From positions 1,522,171 through 1,586,170 of the forward strand of contig NZ_LKAQ01000004.1 in the NCBI RefSeq assembly GCF_001874525.1: 64,000 nt of DNA. Direction: 5' to 3'. Each line of letters begins with the position of its first letter. The first letter of the stretch is position 1. This document shows, in pieces, positions 48,450 through 56,857 of the stretch. The notes under the pieces were generated by a model. It did no database searches. It was not told the origin of the DNA and was given only the letters and a program-made list of their open reading frames with translations. The position numbers and the translations under genes were made by a program. This DNA comes from Pseudodesulfovibrio hydrargyri. Lineage in GTDB: Bacteria > Desulfobacterota > Desulfovibrionia > Desulfovibrionales > Desulfovibrionaceae.

Positions 48450-49274
48450 CTACGCTTCGGCCTCGGTGTCGCCTTCGCCTTCACCTTCGTCGCCGCCTTC
48501 GGCCTGGTCGCTGCCCTCGGTCCCGCCGGTGGCGCCGTCCCCGTTGCCCTCACCGGAGGTGTCTTCGGAGTCGACCACCGAGGATGCGTCGGGATTGACG
48601 ACTTCCTTGACGTTGAGCATGTTGATGAACCGGCCGTCCTCCAGGCGCAGGTACTGGGTGCCGTTTTCGGTGACCACACCGTCGACCTTGCCGGAGATTT
48701 CGGTCTGGACCATGACGTAGTCGCCGGTCAGGTCGATGCCGAGGATGCCCACGCCGTACTGGCCGTCGGGCAACTCGTTGCCGTTCTCGTCCTTGCCGTC
48801 CCAGGTGTACTGGTACGTCCCGGCTTCCTTGCTGCCGAGCTCCACGGTGCGGACGATGGCCCCTTCGTCGTCGTAGATGTTCATCAGGATGCCGGAGACC
48901 GTCTCGCCGAAGCCGTAGTAGATGGTCGAGGCGTTGCCCTCGTTCAGGCTGACCTTGTAGCCCTCGGCCTTGACCTCCTTGCCGATGAAACTGACGGCGG
49001 TGAGGATGTCGTTCTGGCTCATGGTCTCGTTCAGCGTGGCGATGCCGCTGTTGATGTTGGTCAGCTGCTCCAGGCTCGAGAACTCCGCCAACTGGGAGGT
49101 CATGTCGGTGTCCTCCATGGGGTTGAGGGGGTCCTGGTGCGTGAGCTGGGCCACCAGGATGGACAGGAAGGCGTCCTGGTCCAGGCTGGTGTCGTGCTCG
49201 GTCGGCGAGTTGGAGGCGGCGAGCCGCTCCTCCTGCTTTCCGAGATAGATGCCTGTGGTATCTGTATACGGCAT
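48450..49274 (-). CDS. flgD: Flagellar hook capping protein FlgD
   Basis: A 274-residue hook-cap scaffold. The family region DQDAFLSILVAQLTHQDPLNPMEDTDMTSQLAEFSSLEQLTNI is at about 30-72. The central FlgD Ig-like/tudor region has GKDENGNELPDGQYGVGI. The last 45 residues are an unusual acidic Gly/Glu/Ser-rich tail (SGEGNGDGATGGTEGSDQAE.., ends TEAEA). It lies 12 bases after fliK. Confidence 0.96.
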   Translation of the reverse strand: MPYTDTTGIYLGKQEERLAASNSPTEHDTSLDQDAFLSILVAQLTHQDPLNPMEDTDMTSQLAEFSSLEQLTNINSGIATLNETMSQNDILTAVSFIGKEVKAEGYKVSLNEGNASTIYYGFGETVSGILMNIYDDEGAIVRTVELGSKEAGTYQYTWDGKDENGNELPDGQYGVGILGIDLTGDYVMVQTEISGKVDGVVTENGTQYLRLEDGRFINMLNVKEVVNPDASSVVDSEDTSGEGNGDGATGGTEGSDQAEGGDEGEGEGDTEAEA

Positions 49275-49286
49275 GGTAGACCTCGT

Positions 49287-51056
49287 TTAGGCGATAAGGT
49301 GCAAGCCTTGATCGGAAGTAATTACCCGTTCTCCGACGGATTGCACTTCCCGGGCCATCGCGCCCGAATCCTGGGCGCGCATGGAGCGCATGTGATTGCG
49401 CATGGCGATCATGGCCTCCCGCTCGCGGGACAGGTTGTGCTCGCTTTCTCCGAACCAGTTGTGGAAGCTCTGGTTGTCGGCGAGCCCGGTCTGGACATCC
49501 AGCTTGTCCACCTTCAGGCCTTGAGATTCCAAAGATTGCTTAATGATATGAAGGTTGTCCGAGATGATCTTGTGGGCGTCGGCGTTCTCCGCGCGGATGC
49601 TCGCGCTGACCTCCTTGCCGTGCACCGAGAGGACGATGGACAGCTTGCCCAGGTTCTCGGGGGTGAGCTGCAAAGTGAGTTGCTTGCCCCCGTTGTTCAG
49701 GGTCTTGAGCACGGCCTGGTCGACCTGCTTCATGACCTTGGGAGCGGAAACTTTTTCCCACGCCTTGGTCGTGGAGTTGCCTGCCGTGGCCTGCTCGGAG
49801 AGGGCGGTCTTGGTCGTGGAAGCGGTTGCCTCGGTCTTTACCTTGGCTGAAGAATCCTTGGCCTGCGAGCCGTCCTCGCGGACCTTGTCGAAGAAGTTGC
49901 CCCACTTGCGGTCGTGCTCGGCCTCGGGGTCCAGGCCCTTGTCCGCGGCCTGGTCCTGGACCGTGGAATCGGTCTTGATCCCCGCCTTGTCGGCGGCGGA
50001 CTGCCGGGCCTGGCGGCGGACCGTGTTTTCGGACTGGGCGTCCTTGCGCTCGCGGAAGGCCTGGGCCAGCTCGTCGCGCACGTCGGCGTCGCCCTTTTCC
50101 TCGGCCACGCGCGGCTTGAGGTCCACGGCCTGATCGACCTGCATGGCCGCCGAGGTGGCCTTGTGGGCGTCGCCCATGATCGAGGCGAACGCCTTGCCCA
50201 CGGCCTTGACCAGCTTCTGGTCCTTCTTGTCCAGCCCCGCCAGCTCCTGGTTGATCAGGGTGAAGGCCTGCTTCATTTCCTTGGGCAGGGTGTTGGTCGA
50301 AAAGAGTTCCTGGATGCGGGTGACGAATTCCTTGGACAGCCCCATGGAGGAGACGAAGGCCTCGACCTCGTCCTTGGTGAACATGGCCTGCTGGTCGGCG
50401 GGCATGGCCGCCACCTTGGCCTCGACCTGCTTCATGACCTGGTCGAAGTTGCCCTTCTTCATCTGCTCGATGAGCTTGGAGCTCTCCTGCGTGGTGAAGC
50501 CGAGCTTGCCGAAGAACCCGGCCAGCGAGGCCTTCTGCTCGTCGTTCATCTCGGTCTTCCTGGAGGCGGCGATCTTCTTGGCCACGGTGGAAACGAACTG
50601 GCCCCAGGTCATGCCCTCCTCGGAATTGACCTTGTCCTCGATGGCCGCGATCTCCTCGTCGGACATGCCGTATTCCTTGAGGTCGTCCCGGACGCCGTCC
50701 AGATCCTCGCCGGTCATGCGGGTTTCGAGGTTCTTTTCCTCGTCCTCGGCCGCTGGGTCCGCCTTGGGGGCCGCGGTGCCGGCCGCGTTGACGGTCTTTT
50801 TCTCTTCTTCGTCTTCCATGATGCCGGGGGCGGAGTCGAGCATCTGCTGCTCGCTGGTCACCGGGGTCATGGACAGTTCGTCCTCGACCATCTCGGTGTG
50901 CTCGTTGAACAGATCGGCGAACCGGGTGCGCTTGTCGTCCTTGGCGTCGGCGATCGCGGACTGGTTGGCGCCCTTGCCCTTGGACGAGGTGGCCAGCTTG
51001 ATCAGTCTGGCGGCTTCGGAAGCTGCTTCTGCGGCGGTGCCGGGAATATTTTGCAT
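49287..51056 (-). CDS. fliK: Flagellar hook-length control protein FliK
   Basis: A 589-residue molecular ruler. The start at 51056 (MQNIPGTAAEA) is chosen because GGAGGAG lies seven bases upstream. Most of the protein is a long Lys/Asp/Ala-rich, low-complexity helical region. The C-terminal Flg_hook domain (about 440-540) is clear: KQLTLQLTPENLGKLSIVLSVHGKEVSASIRAENADAHKIISDNLHIIKQSLESQGLKVDKLDVQTG. It is the first gene of fliK-flgD-flgE behind a sigma-54 type site. Confidence 0.93.
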   Translation of the reverse strand: MQNIPGTAAEAASEAARLIKLATSSKGKGANQSAIADAKDDKRTRFADLFNEHTEMVEDELSMTPVTSEQQMLDSAPGIMEDEEEKKTVNAAGTAAPKADPAAEDEEKNLETRMTGEDLDGVRDDLKEYGMSDEEIAAIEDKVNSEEGMTWGQFVSTVAKKIAASRKTEMNDEQKASLAGFFGKLGFTTQESSKLIEQMKKGNFDQVMKQVEAKVAAMPADQQAMFTKDEVEAFVSSMGLSKEFVTRIQELFSTNTLPKEMKQAFTLINQELAGLDKKDQKLVKAVGKAFASIMGDAHKATSAAMQVDQAVDLKPRVAEEKGDADVRDELAQAFRERKDAQSENTVRRQARQSAADKAGIKTDSTVQDQAADKGLDPEAEHDRKWGNFFDKVREDGSQAKDSSAKVKTEATASTTKTALSEQATAGNSTTKAWEKVSAPKVMKQVDQAVLKTLNNGGKQLTLQLTPENLGKLSIVLSVHGKEVSASIRAENADAHKIISDNLHIIKQSLESQGLKVDKLDVQTGLADNQSFHNWFGESEHNLSREREAMIAMRNHMRSMRAQDSGAMAREVQSVGERVITSDQGLHLIA

Positions 51057-51081
51057 ACTTTTCTCCTCCGGCACATATCCA

Positions 51082-51098
51082 ATCAAAAGGCGTGCCAA
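51082..51098 (-). promoter_or_regulatory. Probable sigma-54 promoter of fliK-flgD-flgE
   Basis: Minus strand TTGGCACG, four bases, TTGA, with the -24 GG and the -12 pair 12 apart. The -24 half is perfect; the -12 half has GA instead of GC. It lies about 27 bases before the fliK ATG, so the leader would be short. Confidence 0.55.
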
Positions 51099-51184
51099 TG
51101 GGAAAAAGTCTTTATATCGAGCAGTTAAGTCCGTTCAGAAGGGGGAAGAAATGACCGGTCCGGTGTGGTCCGGCCAGGGGGGAG

Positions 51185-52591
51185 CTAGGCGGAAGCGCTT
51201 ACCAGGCGCTCCAGCAGGGCCAGGACGTGGGCCCAGGCCTGACGAGAGTAATCCTTGTTTTCCAGGTACATGTGGGCAAAACCGGTGAACGGCCGGGCCA
51301 TGGCCGGGCTGTCGGCCCAGAAGGACGGGTCCAGGACCGTGCCGGAGCGCAGGCCGTGCTTGAACTGACGGCCCATCTCCGGGATGTGGGCGAGCAGGCT
51401 TTCGGCCGCGCCGGGCGCGCCCTGGGCGAGCCCGGCCCATGCTTCGGCGGCCGCGCGGTCCTCCCACAGCCCGAAGAGTCCGCCGAACAGGGCCTGCCAG
51501 AAGCGCGAGGCGAGTCGCTCGGCGTCGGGCGCGACTTGGTCGAGCCTATGTAAATGATATAGGCCGAGTTCGGACCGGCCGGTCTCGAACAGGGTCAGTC
51601 CGGGCAGGTCCAGGCGGGCCAGCCGGTCGCTGTCCGCGCCGCCGGCCAGCCGTTTGGCCAGCCCGGCCACCCGGCCCGGCTTGAACGGCTCGTGGCAGAG
51701 CAGGGAGTCCTGGGTGCACTGCCAGCATCCCCTGGCGCAGGGCAGGTCGGCCCGAAGCACGTAGTGGCCCGGGGATATGGGTCCGGTCTCCCACGGGTTG
51801 ACGTTGCCCATGGACAGGTTCAGGCATTTGAGCCCGGTCCAGGCGGCCAGGTGCATGGGCCCGGTGTCCGGGGTGATGAACAACCCCAGCGTCTGGCCCA
51901 CGGCCCCGAATTCGTCCAGGCCCAGTGCGCCGCACAGGTTCAGGGCCGGTCCCTTGGCCAGTCTGGCCACCTCGGCCCCGAGATCCTTTTCCGCCGGGCC
52001 GCCGAAAAGCACCGAACGCAGGCCGCGCCCATGGAGTTCGTCCACCAGCCCGGCCCAGAACGCGGCGGTCGGGCGCTTGGCCGCGTCGCTTGCTCCGAGG
52101 AACAACCCCACCTTGTTGGAGCCGGGCAGGGTCCGGGGCAGGGAGAACCGGGTGGCCGCGATGTCCGTAAACGGCACGGCGTCCAGGCCGTTCAGCTCCC
52201 CCCAGTGGAAGCGGTTGTACAGGTTGTTGCGCACTAAAGAGGTCCGGTAGAGCTGCCAGTCGCCGTGCACCCGCCGGGTGCCGTCCTCGGACTGGACCGG
52301 CCCGAGCTTGGTCTCGGCCCTGACTCTGCCCGCGAGCGCGGCGGCCTTCTCCTGGATGGACAGGTTAAGGACCAGCTCGTAGTCGTGCTTTTCCAGGTGG
52401 GCGATCCCGGACCACGGGAAATAGGTGGCCGCCGGGGAGAGACGCATGAGCGGCTCGTAGAAATTTTGTTCCGCGGCCACGAAGATGGGGTGGCCGGGGT
52501 GGCGGCGGGCCAGCCAGAGCATCAGCGGGAAGGAGAGGATCAGGTCCCCCATGCGCTGCATCTGGAGTATGAGGATGGGCTTGTCGGGCAT
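51185..52591 (-). CDS. Family 9 glycosyltransferase (heptosyltransferase-like)
   Basis: A 468-residue GT-B enzyme. The N-terminal half opens ILILQMQRMGDLILSFPLMLWLARRHPGHPIFV as in ADP-heptose:LPS heptosyltransferases. The donor-binding half has NKVGLFLGASDAAKRPTAAFWAGLVDEL and LFITPDTGPMHLAAWTGLKCLNLSMGNVNPWETGP. A cysteine-rich segment (CARGCWQCTQDSLLCHEPF) and a C-terminal extension of about 130 residues are extra. It lies between fliK and a second glycosyltransferase; in this place it may act on flagellin rather than on LPS (inference from position). Confidence 0.87.
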   Translation of the reverse strand: MPDKPILILQMQRMGDLILSFPLMLWLARRHPGHPIFVAAEQNFYEPLMRLSPAATYFPWSGIAHLEKHDYELVLNLSIQEKAAALAGRVRAETKLGPVQSEDGTRRVHGDWQLYRTSLVRNNLYNRFHWGELNGLDAVPFTDIAATRFSLPRTLPGSNKVGLFLGASDAAKRPTAAFWAGLVDELHGRGLRSVLFGGPAEKDLGAEVARLAKGPALNLCGALGLDEFGAVGQTLGLFITPDTGPMHLAAWTGLKCLNLSMGNVNPWETGPISPGHYVLRADLPCARGCWQCTQDSLLCHEPFKPGRVAGLAKRLAGGADSDRLARLDLPGLTLFETGRSELGLYHLHRLDQVAPDAERLASRFWQALFGGLFGLWEDRAAAEAWAGLAQGAPGAAESLLAHIPEMGRQFKHGLRSGTVLDPSFWADSPAMARPFTGFAHMYLENKDYSRQAWAHVLALLERLVSASA

Positions 52592-52594
52592 ATC

Positions 52595-53809
52595 CTACCC
52601 GAAGGTCTTGCGCATGGTCTCCATGAGCAGGGTCATGCGGTGGTCGTAGGTGTGCTCGGCCAGGACCCGTTTGCGCGCCGCGGCGGCCACCCGGGCGCGG
52701 GCCGCCGGATCGGCCAGATAGCGCCCGACCAGCTCGGGAATGTCGTCCGGGCTCGCGTAGCAGACGATCTCGGTCCCGGGCTCGAACAGGTCCTCCATCT
52801 GGCGGCGGCGGTCCGTGAGCAGGAAGGCGTTGCAGCAGGGCACGTCGAAGACCCGCTGGTTGACCGCGCCCTTCATCTGCTGGCTGGTGCAGTTGAAGTT
52901 GATCTCGCTCAAGGGATAGAAGTCGGGCAGGTCGTCGTAATAGGACAGTTCCGGGTGGTAGCGCCAGCCCGACTGCGCGGAGAGCAGTTCCTGCCAGCCT
53001 GTGTCGCCCACGATGAGCGGGGAAAACGGCAGGATGCGGGCCACGCAGTCCAGGCGGTAGAGCAGGGTGGCCTGCCAGGTGACGAAGGTCTCGAAGGCCA
53101 GTTCGCGCCCGGGGTCGCCGAATCCCTTGTACGCGGCGCGGACCTCGGGGAAATGCTCGGCCATGAACAGCCCGGCCTGCTGCGCGTCGGATCGCGCGAA
53201 CGCCTTGGCCACCTCCATGGCCGCCCGGAAGAGGTGTTCGGAAGGGTTGGCCGCCCGGGCGCGCATCAGGGTCTTGGTCAGCATGGAGTTGCCCACGAAT
53301 GAGATGGGCGCGCGCCACTCCTTGACGGGCTCGGCGCGGTGGGGCACGAGCCGGGTCGGGTCCGCGCCCAGGGGCAGGTAAAAGACGTGCTCGAAACCCA
53401 TGTCCGAGAGCGGGGCGACGGTGTCCAGGTCCCAGGTGAACAGGGCGGCGCGTGGTTCGAAAAGGTGCTTGTACACCCCGAGGATGAGATGCGGGTTGTC
53501 CACGAACCAGGAGGCCAGGGGCAGGTCGTATTTGTTCAGCAGGGAAGCGAGGACGCCCTCGCGGTCCACGCCCAGGTGGTTCACGGTCAGGACGAAGTCC
53601 GGGCGGAAGGTCTCGAATGCCTCGGTCATGGCGGCCACGAACTCGTCGAGGTCCATTTCCTTTGCCCCGAAGTCCAGGAGCAGGTGCTCCACGCCCAGGC
53701 GTTCGCAGGCGGCCGCAAGCTCGCCGATGAGGAAATACTGGCTGGTGAGCAGCAGGATGCGCGGGGCCGCGCCCCGGAATCTGGGCCAACTGGTCGGGGA
53801 TGCTTGCAT
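52595..53809 (-). CDS. CgeB-type glycosyltransferase
   Basis: A 404-residue GT-B protein with a DUF3880-like N-terminal half (RILLLTSQYFLIGELAAACERLGVEHLLLDFG, WFVDNPHLILG, FTWDLDTVAPLSDMGFEHVFYLPLGADP) and a Glyco_trans_1_2 C-terminal part (EINFNCTSQQMKGAVNQRVFDVPCCNAFLLTDRRRQMEDLFEPGTEIVCYASPDDIPELVGRYL). It precedes the GT9 gene with three bases between, so the two are co-transcribed. The pair could build a glycan on flagellin or on a surface polymer. Confidence 0.87.
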   Translation of the reverse strand: MQASPTSWPRFRGAAPRILLLTSQYFLIGELAAACERLGVEHLLLDFGAKEMDLDEFVAAMTEAFETFRPDFVLTVNHLGVDREGVLASLLNKYDLPLASWFVDNPHLILGVYKHLFEPRAALFTWDLDTVAPLSDMGFEHVFYLPLGADPTRLVPHRAEPVKEWRAPISFVGNSMLTKTLMRARAANPSEHLFRAAMEVAKAFARSDAQQAGLFMAEHFPEVRAAYKGFGDPGRELAFETFVTWQATLLYRLDCVARILPFSPLIVGDTGWQELLSAQSGWRYHPELSYYDDLPDFYPLSEINFNCTSQQMKGAVNQRVFDVPCCNAFLLTDRRRQMEDLFEPGTEIVCYASPDDIPELVGRYLADPAARARVAAAARKRVLAEHTYDHRMTLLMETMRKTFG

Positions 53810-53843
53810 GATTCCCTTTTCTATCGGCCGGTTGGGATTTTGT

Positions 53844-55259
53844 CTACAGGTCCCGGCCTTCGCGGGCCTTGGCCCGGTACATGGCCTGGTCCGCCCGGTG
53901 GGTCATGGACTCCAGGGTGTCTCCCTCCCGGAACCCGGCCAGGCCGTGGCTGAATGTGATCGGGATGCCCCTTTCCTCGTCCGACAGGGCGCGGGACACG
54001 CGCTCGGTCAGGGCCCCGGCCTCTCCGGTTCCGCCGTCCATGAGGATCAGGAACTCGTCCCCTCCCCAGCGGGCCAGGATGTCCGTGGGGCGGATGATCC
54101 GCCGGGTGGTGGCGGCCACGTCCCTGAGCACGTCGTCTCCTACCAGGTGGCCGTATTCGTCGTTGATGGCCTTGAACTTGTTCAGGTCGAGGATGACCGC
54201 CGAGAACGGCGTGCCGTAGCGGACCGCCTTGTAGGCGAACTGCCCGAAGGCCTCGTCCAGGGCGCGGCGGTTGGCCGCCCCGGTGAGCGGGTCTGTCTTG
54301 GCCAGCTTCTCCAGGCGGCCCTGGTAGTGGTTGATGGTGATGGAGCAGAGCACGATGATCAGGATGGAGGCGAGCAGGCCGATGATCACGGTGCGCACGA
54401 GGTTGTTGCGGGCCGAGGCCAGGGCCGAGGACTCGCTCTGCTCCACGATGAGGAACCACTTCAGTTCCGGGATGTACCGGGTGGACAAAAGGTAGTGCTC
54501 GCCGTCCCAGTCGTACTGGAAGCTGCGCGAATCGTCGCGGGGCACGAGGATGGCCGGGGCCACGTCGCGGATGCCCCCGGCCTTGGTGATATAGTAGCGT
54601 TCGATGCGGGACTTGTCGCGGTGAACCTGGACCAGCCCGTCCTGGTCCACCAGGTAGACCTCGCGGTTATAGTCGTGGCGGGCCTTTTCCAGCAGGCCGG
54701 TGACCCGGTCGATGTTCACGCCCACCCCGGCCACGCCCAGGAGTCTGCCGTCCTGGTCCACCACCCGGAAGTTGACGAAGATGGTCAGCTTGCCGCCCTC
54801 GGCCTCGTTGGTGTCCACGTCCAGGGCGAACTCCACGTTCTTGCGCACAAAGGCGTAGTACCACACGTCGTGCGGGTCGCGCGGGCCGATCTTCTTCAGG
54901 ATGCCTTCCTGATAATAGTAGTTGTCGCTTTTGGCCGAGACGAAGAATGTGGTCAGGAATCCGTACTTGTCGCGCAGGTCGGCCAGGTAGCGGGTGATGG
55001 CTCCGAGGTCGCTTTCCCCGGATTCGATCCAGTGCTTGAGAAAGGCGTCGTTGGCCATGGAGGTGGAGACCAGGATGGGCCGGAGCATGTCCGCGTGGAC
55101 TTCGGAATAGATGTTCTTGCCGGTCAGGGGCAGGGAGGAGTTGAGCAACTCTTCCCTGACAGTGGCGCGGGTGAAGGCGTAGTTTATCAGGCTGGTGGCC
55201 AGGAAGGCGACCAGCAGGATCAGAGTCAGGGCGGTGATGAGCTTGGTCTTGACGGACAT
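53844..55259 (-). CDS. Cache-domain diguanylate cyclase
   Basis: A 471-residue membrane enzyme making cyclic di-GMP. A membrane helix at about 8-30, a periplasmic dCache sensor to about 275 (REVYLVDQDGLVQVHRDKS, GVAGVGVNIDRV), a second helix at about 285-308, then the GGDEF domain from about 318 (KLAKTDPLTGAANRRAL). The active site GGDEF is at 399-403 and the inhibitory RxxD is intact at 390-393 (RPTD). The start at 55259 is chosen for the helix MSVKTKLITALTLILLVAF. It ends 35 bases upstream of the glycosyltransferase start and may signal the motile-sessile switch. Confidence 0.95.
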   Translation of the reverse strand: MSVKTKLITALTLILLVAFLATSLINYAFTRATVREELLNSSLPLTGKNIYSEVHADMLRPILVSTSMANDAFLKHWIESGESDLGAITRYLADLRDKYGFLTTFFVSAKSDNYYYQEGILKKIGPRDPHDVWYYAFVRKNVEFALDVDTNEAEGGKLTIFVNFRVVDQDGRLLGVAGVGVNIDRVTGLLEKARHDYNREVYLVDQDGLVQVHRDKSRIERYYITKAGGIRDVAPAILVPRDDSRSFQYDWDGEHYLLSTRYIPELKWFLIVEQSESSALASARNNLVRTVIIGLLASILIIVLCSITINHYQGRLEKLAKTDPLTGAANRRALDEAFGQFAYKAVRYGTPFSAVILDLNKFKAINDEYGHLVGDDVLRDVAATTRRIIRPTDILARWGGDEFLILMDGGTGEAGALTERVSRALSDEERGIPITFSHGLAGFREGDTLESMTHRADQAMYRAKAREGRDL

Positions 55260-55300
55260 GGCGGCAGTGTAGGCAAGGGTCGGCCCGGAGGCAAGCCGCT

Positions 55301-55765
55301 TTAGAGCTCGTCGGAATCGAGGATGATGGTCACCGGTCCCCAGTTGGTGAAGTCCAGGTGCATCTCGGCCCCGAAGCGGCCCGTGGCGAAACCGGCCGGG
55401 GCGAGCTTGCGGGCGTCCTCCGTGAACCGCTCGAACAGGGATTCGGCCACGTAGGGGTGGCAGGCGTCGGTGAACGAGGGCCGCCGTCCCTTCCTGCAGT
55501 CCGCGTAGAGCGTGAACTGGGAGACGAGCATCAGGTCGCCCCTGATGTCCGTAAGCGACAGGTTCAGCTTGCCGTCGTCGTCCGGGAAAATGCGCAGGTT
55601 GAAGAGCTTGTCGAGCATCTTGCGCCAGGCCGGGGTCTCGGGGAAGTCCGCCTTGTCCGCCGCGCCGAAGCCCACGAGCACGAGCAGGCCGGTGTCGATC
55701 TCGCCGACCACACCGTCGTTGACCAGGACGCGGGCGTCGGAAACCCGCTGGATGACCACGCGCAC
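55301..55765 (-). CDS. dtd: D-aminoacyl-tRNA deacylase
   Basis: A 154-residue enzyme that hydrolyses D-aminoacyl-tRNA and glycyl-tRNA(Ala). Family motifs: MRVVIQRVSDARVLV, LVLVGFGAADKADFP, the catalytic SQFTLYADCRKGRRPSF, and the C-terminal GPVTIILDSDEL. The cross-subunit Gly-cisPro motif GP is kept. The start is GTG at 55765, two bases after the preceding gene's stop, so translation is coupled. Confidence 0.97.
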   Translation of the reverse strand: MRVVIQRVSDARVLVNDGVVGEIDTGLLVLVGFGAADKADFPETPAWRKMLDKLFNLRIFPDDDGKLNLSLTDIRGDLMLVSQFTLYADCRKGRRPSFTDACHPYVAESLFERFTEDARKLAPAGFATGRFGAEMHLDFTNWGPVTIILDSDEL

Positions 55766-55767
55766 GG

Positions 55768-56052
55768 CTAGCCCTCGCCGCCCGGGGCAGGCGTTCGCGG
55801 CGCGGCCGGGGCGGTCCGCTCCACGCCGGCCGGGCCGTTGTCCGCGCCGTTTTGGTTGGCGCAGCCCCGGTACAGGGTGCCGAACACGAAGAAGCAGACA
55901 AAGGCCAGGAAGGCGATGCCGCTCAGGATGCGCCGGGGGCTGGTCCGGGCGTCCTTGGGGATGAGCAGGGAAGTCATGATCTTCCCGTAGGACATGCCGT
56001 TGATCCGGCCGCGTTCGTCGCCCTGTTTTCCGTCTTGATTTCCGGCCATCAT
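55768..56052 (-). CDS. Small single-pass membrane protein of unknown function
   Basis: A 94-residue protein. The start ATGATG at 56052 overlaps the queD stop (ATGA). A basic N-terminal half (SLLIPKDARTSPRRIL) leads into one membrane helix at about 45-60 (SGIAFLAFVCFFVFGTLYRGC), followed by a Pro/Ala-rich tail. Not recognised. Coupling to queD and dtd on both sides supports that it is expressed. Confidence 0.75.
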   Translation of the reverse strand: MMAGNQDGKQGDERGRINGMSYGKIMTSLLIPKDARTSPRRILSGIAFLAFVCFFVFGTLYRGCANQNGADNGPAGVERTAPAAPRTPAPGGEG

Positions 56053-56429
56053 TCTTCCCAGTAGGTGGCCTTGGACGTGTTGTTCTCCGAGACCGAGACC
56101 TCCACCAGGGAGACGTTCTCCGGCATGCCCGCCTTGAGGTTGCGGTAGATGAACATGGCCAGGTTCTCGGAGGAGGGGTTGATCTCCTTGAAGCACTCCA
56201 CCTCGTTCAGGTGGGTGTGGTCGAGCCTTTCCAGCACACTCTTGGTCATCCCCTTGAGCGTCTTGAAATCCACCAGGTACTGGACCTCGGGGTCCAGAGT
56301 GTCGCCCTCGACCACCACCTCCACGCCGAAGTTGTGGCCGTGCATGTTCTCGCACTTGCCGCAATAGTTGCGCAACTGGTGCGAGGCCGAAAATTCCTGG
56401 GCGATGGTCAGTTTCCACTTGCCGGGCAT
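56049..56429 (-). CDS. queD: 6-carboxytetrahydropterin synthase QueD
   Basis: A 126-residue PTPS-family enzyme of queuosine (7-deazaguanine) synthesis, converting 7,8-dihydroneopterin triphosphate to 6-carboxytetrahydropterin. The zinc histidines are in FSASHQLR and ENMHGHNF, the catalytic cysteine in YCGKCENMHGHN, and the later catalytic residues in LDHTHLNE and NPSSENLA. The start at 56429 has AAGGAG eight bases upstream and overlaps the stop of the MazG-like gene by one base. Confidence 0.95.
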   Translation of the reverse strand: MPGKWKLTIAQEFSASHQLRNYCGKCENMHGHNFGVEVVVEGDTLDPEVQYLVDFKTLKGMTKSVLERLDHTHLNEVECFKEINPSSENLAMFIYRNLKAGMPENVSLVEVSVSENNTSKATYWEE

Positions 56430-56788
56430 TATCTGGACTCCTTGTATTCGTGCGGCCGCATGCCGTTCCCCTGGAACGCCTCGGCCGGATACTTTCTCTC
56501 GTTGATCTCGCATTTTTCGTGGGCGGCCGCAACCAGGTCGATGCCCGTCTCGTCGGCCAGCCGGACCAGGTAGATGAGCACATCGGCCATCTCCTCGGCC
56601 ACGGCCTGTTTGCGCTTGCCCGAGATCTCCCGGCTCTCCTCCGGGGTCAGCCACTGGAACAGCTCGACCAGCTCCCCGACCTCGCCGGTCAGGGCCATGA
56701 CCAGGTTCTTGGGCGTCTGGTGCTTCTGCCAGTTGCGGTCGTTGACGAATCTGCGGTGCCGCTCGTTGAGTTCTTCAAGGGAATCCAT
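56429..56788 (-). CDS. MazG-like nucleotide pyrophosphohydrolase
   Basis: A 119-residue all-alpha NTP pyrophosphatase of the RS21-C6/DCTPP1 type, a house-cleaning enzyme for non-canonical (d)NTPs. The metal-binding pattern is ALTGEVGELVELFQWL followed by EEMADVLIYLVRLAD. It heads the coupled set MazG-queD-small membrane protein-dtd; each stop overlaps or nearly abuts the next start. Confidence 0.93.
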   Translation of the reverse strand: MDSLEELNERHRRFVNDRNWQKHQTPKNLVMALTGEVGELVELFQWLTPEESREISGKRKQAVAEEMADVLIYLVRLADETGIDLVAAAHEKCEINERKYPAEAFQGNGMRPHEYKESR

Positions 56789-56857
56789 TTTCTCTCTCGT
56801 GGTTGATCGGTTCGGCCGACGGTGTCCGGCGGTCCGGGGCGGGCAAAACCGTCCCCG

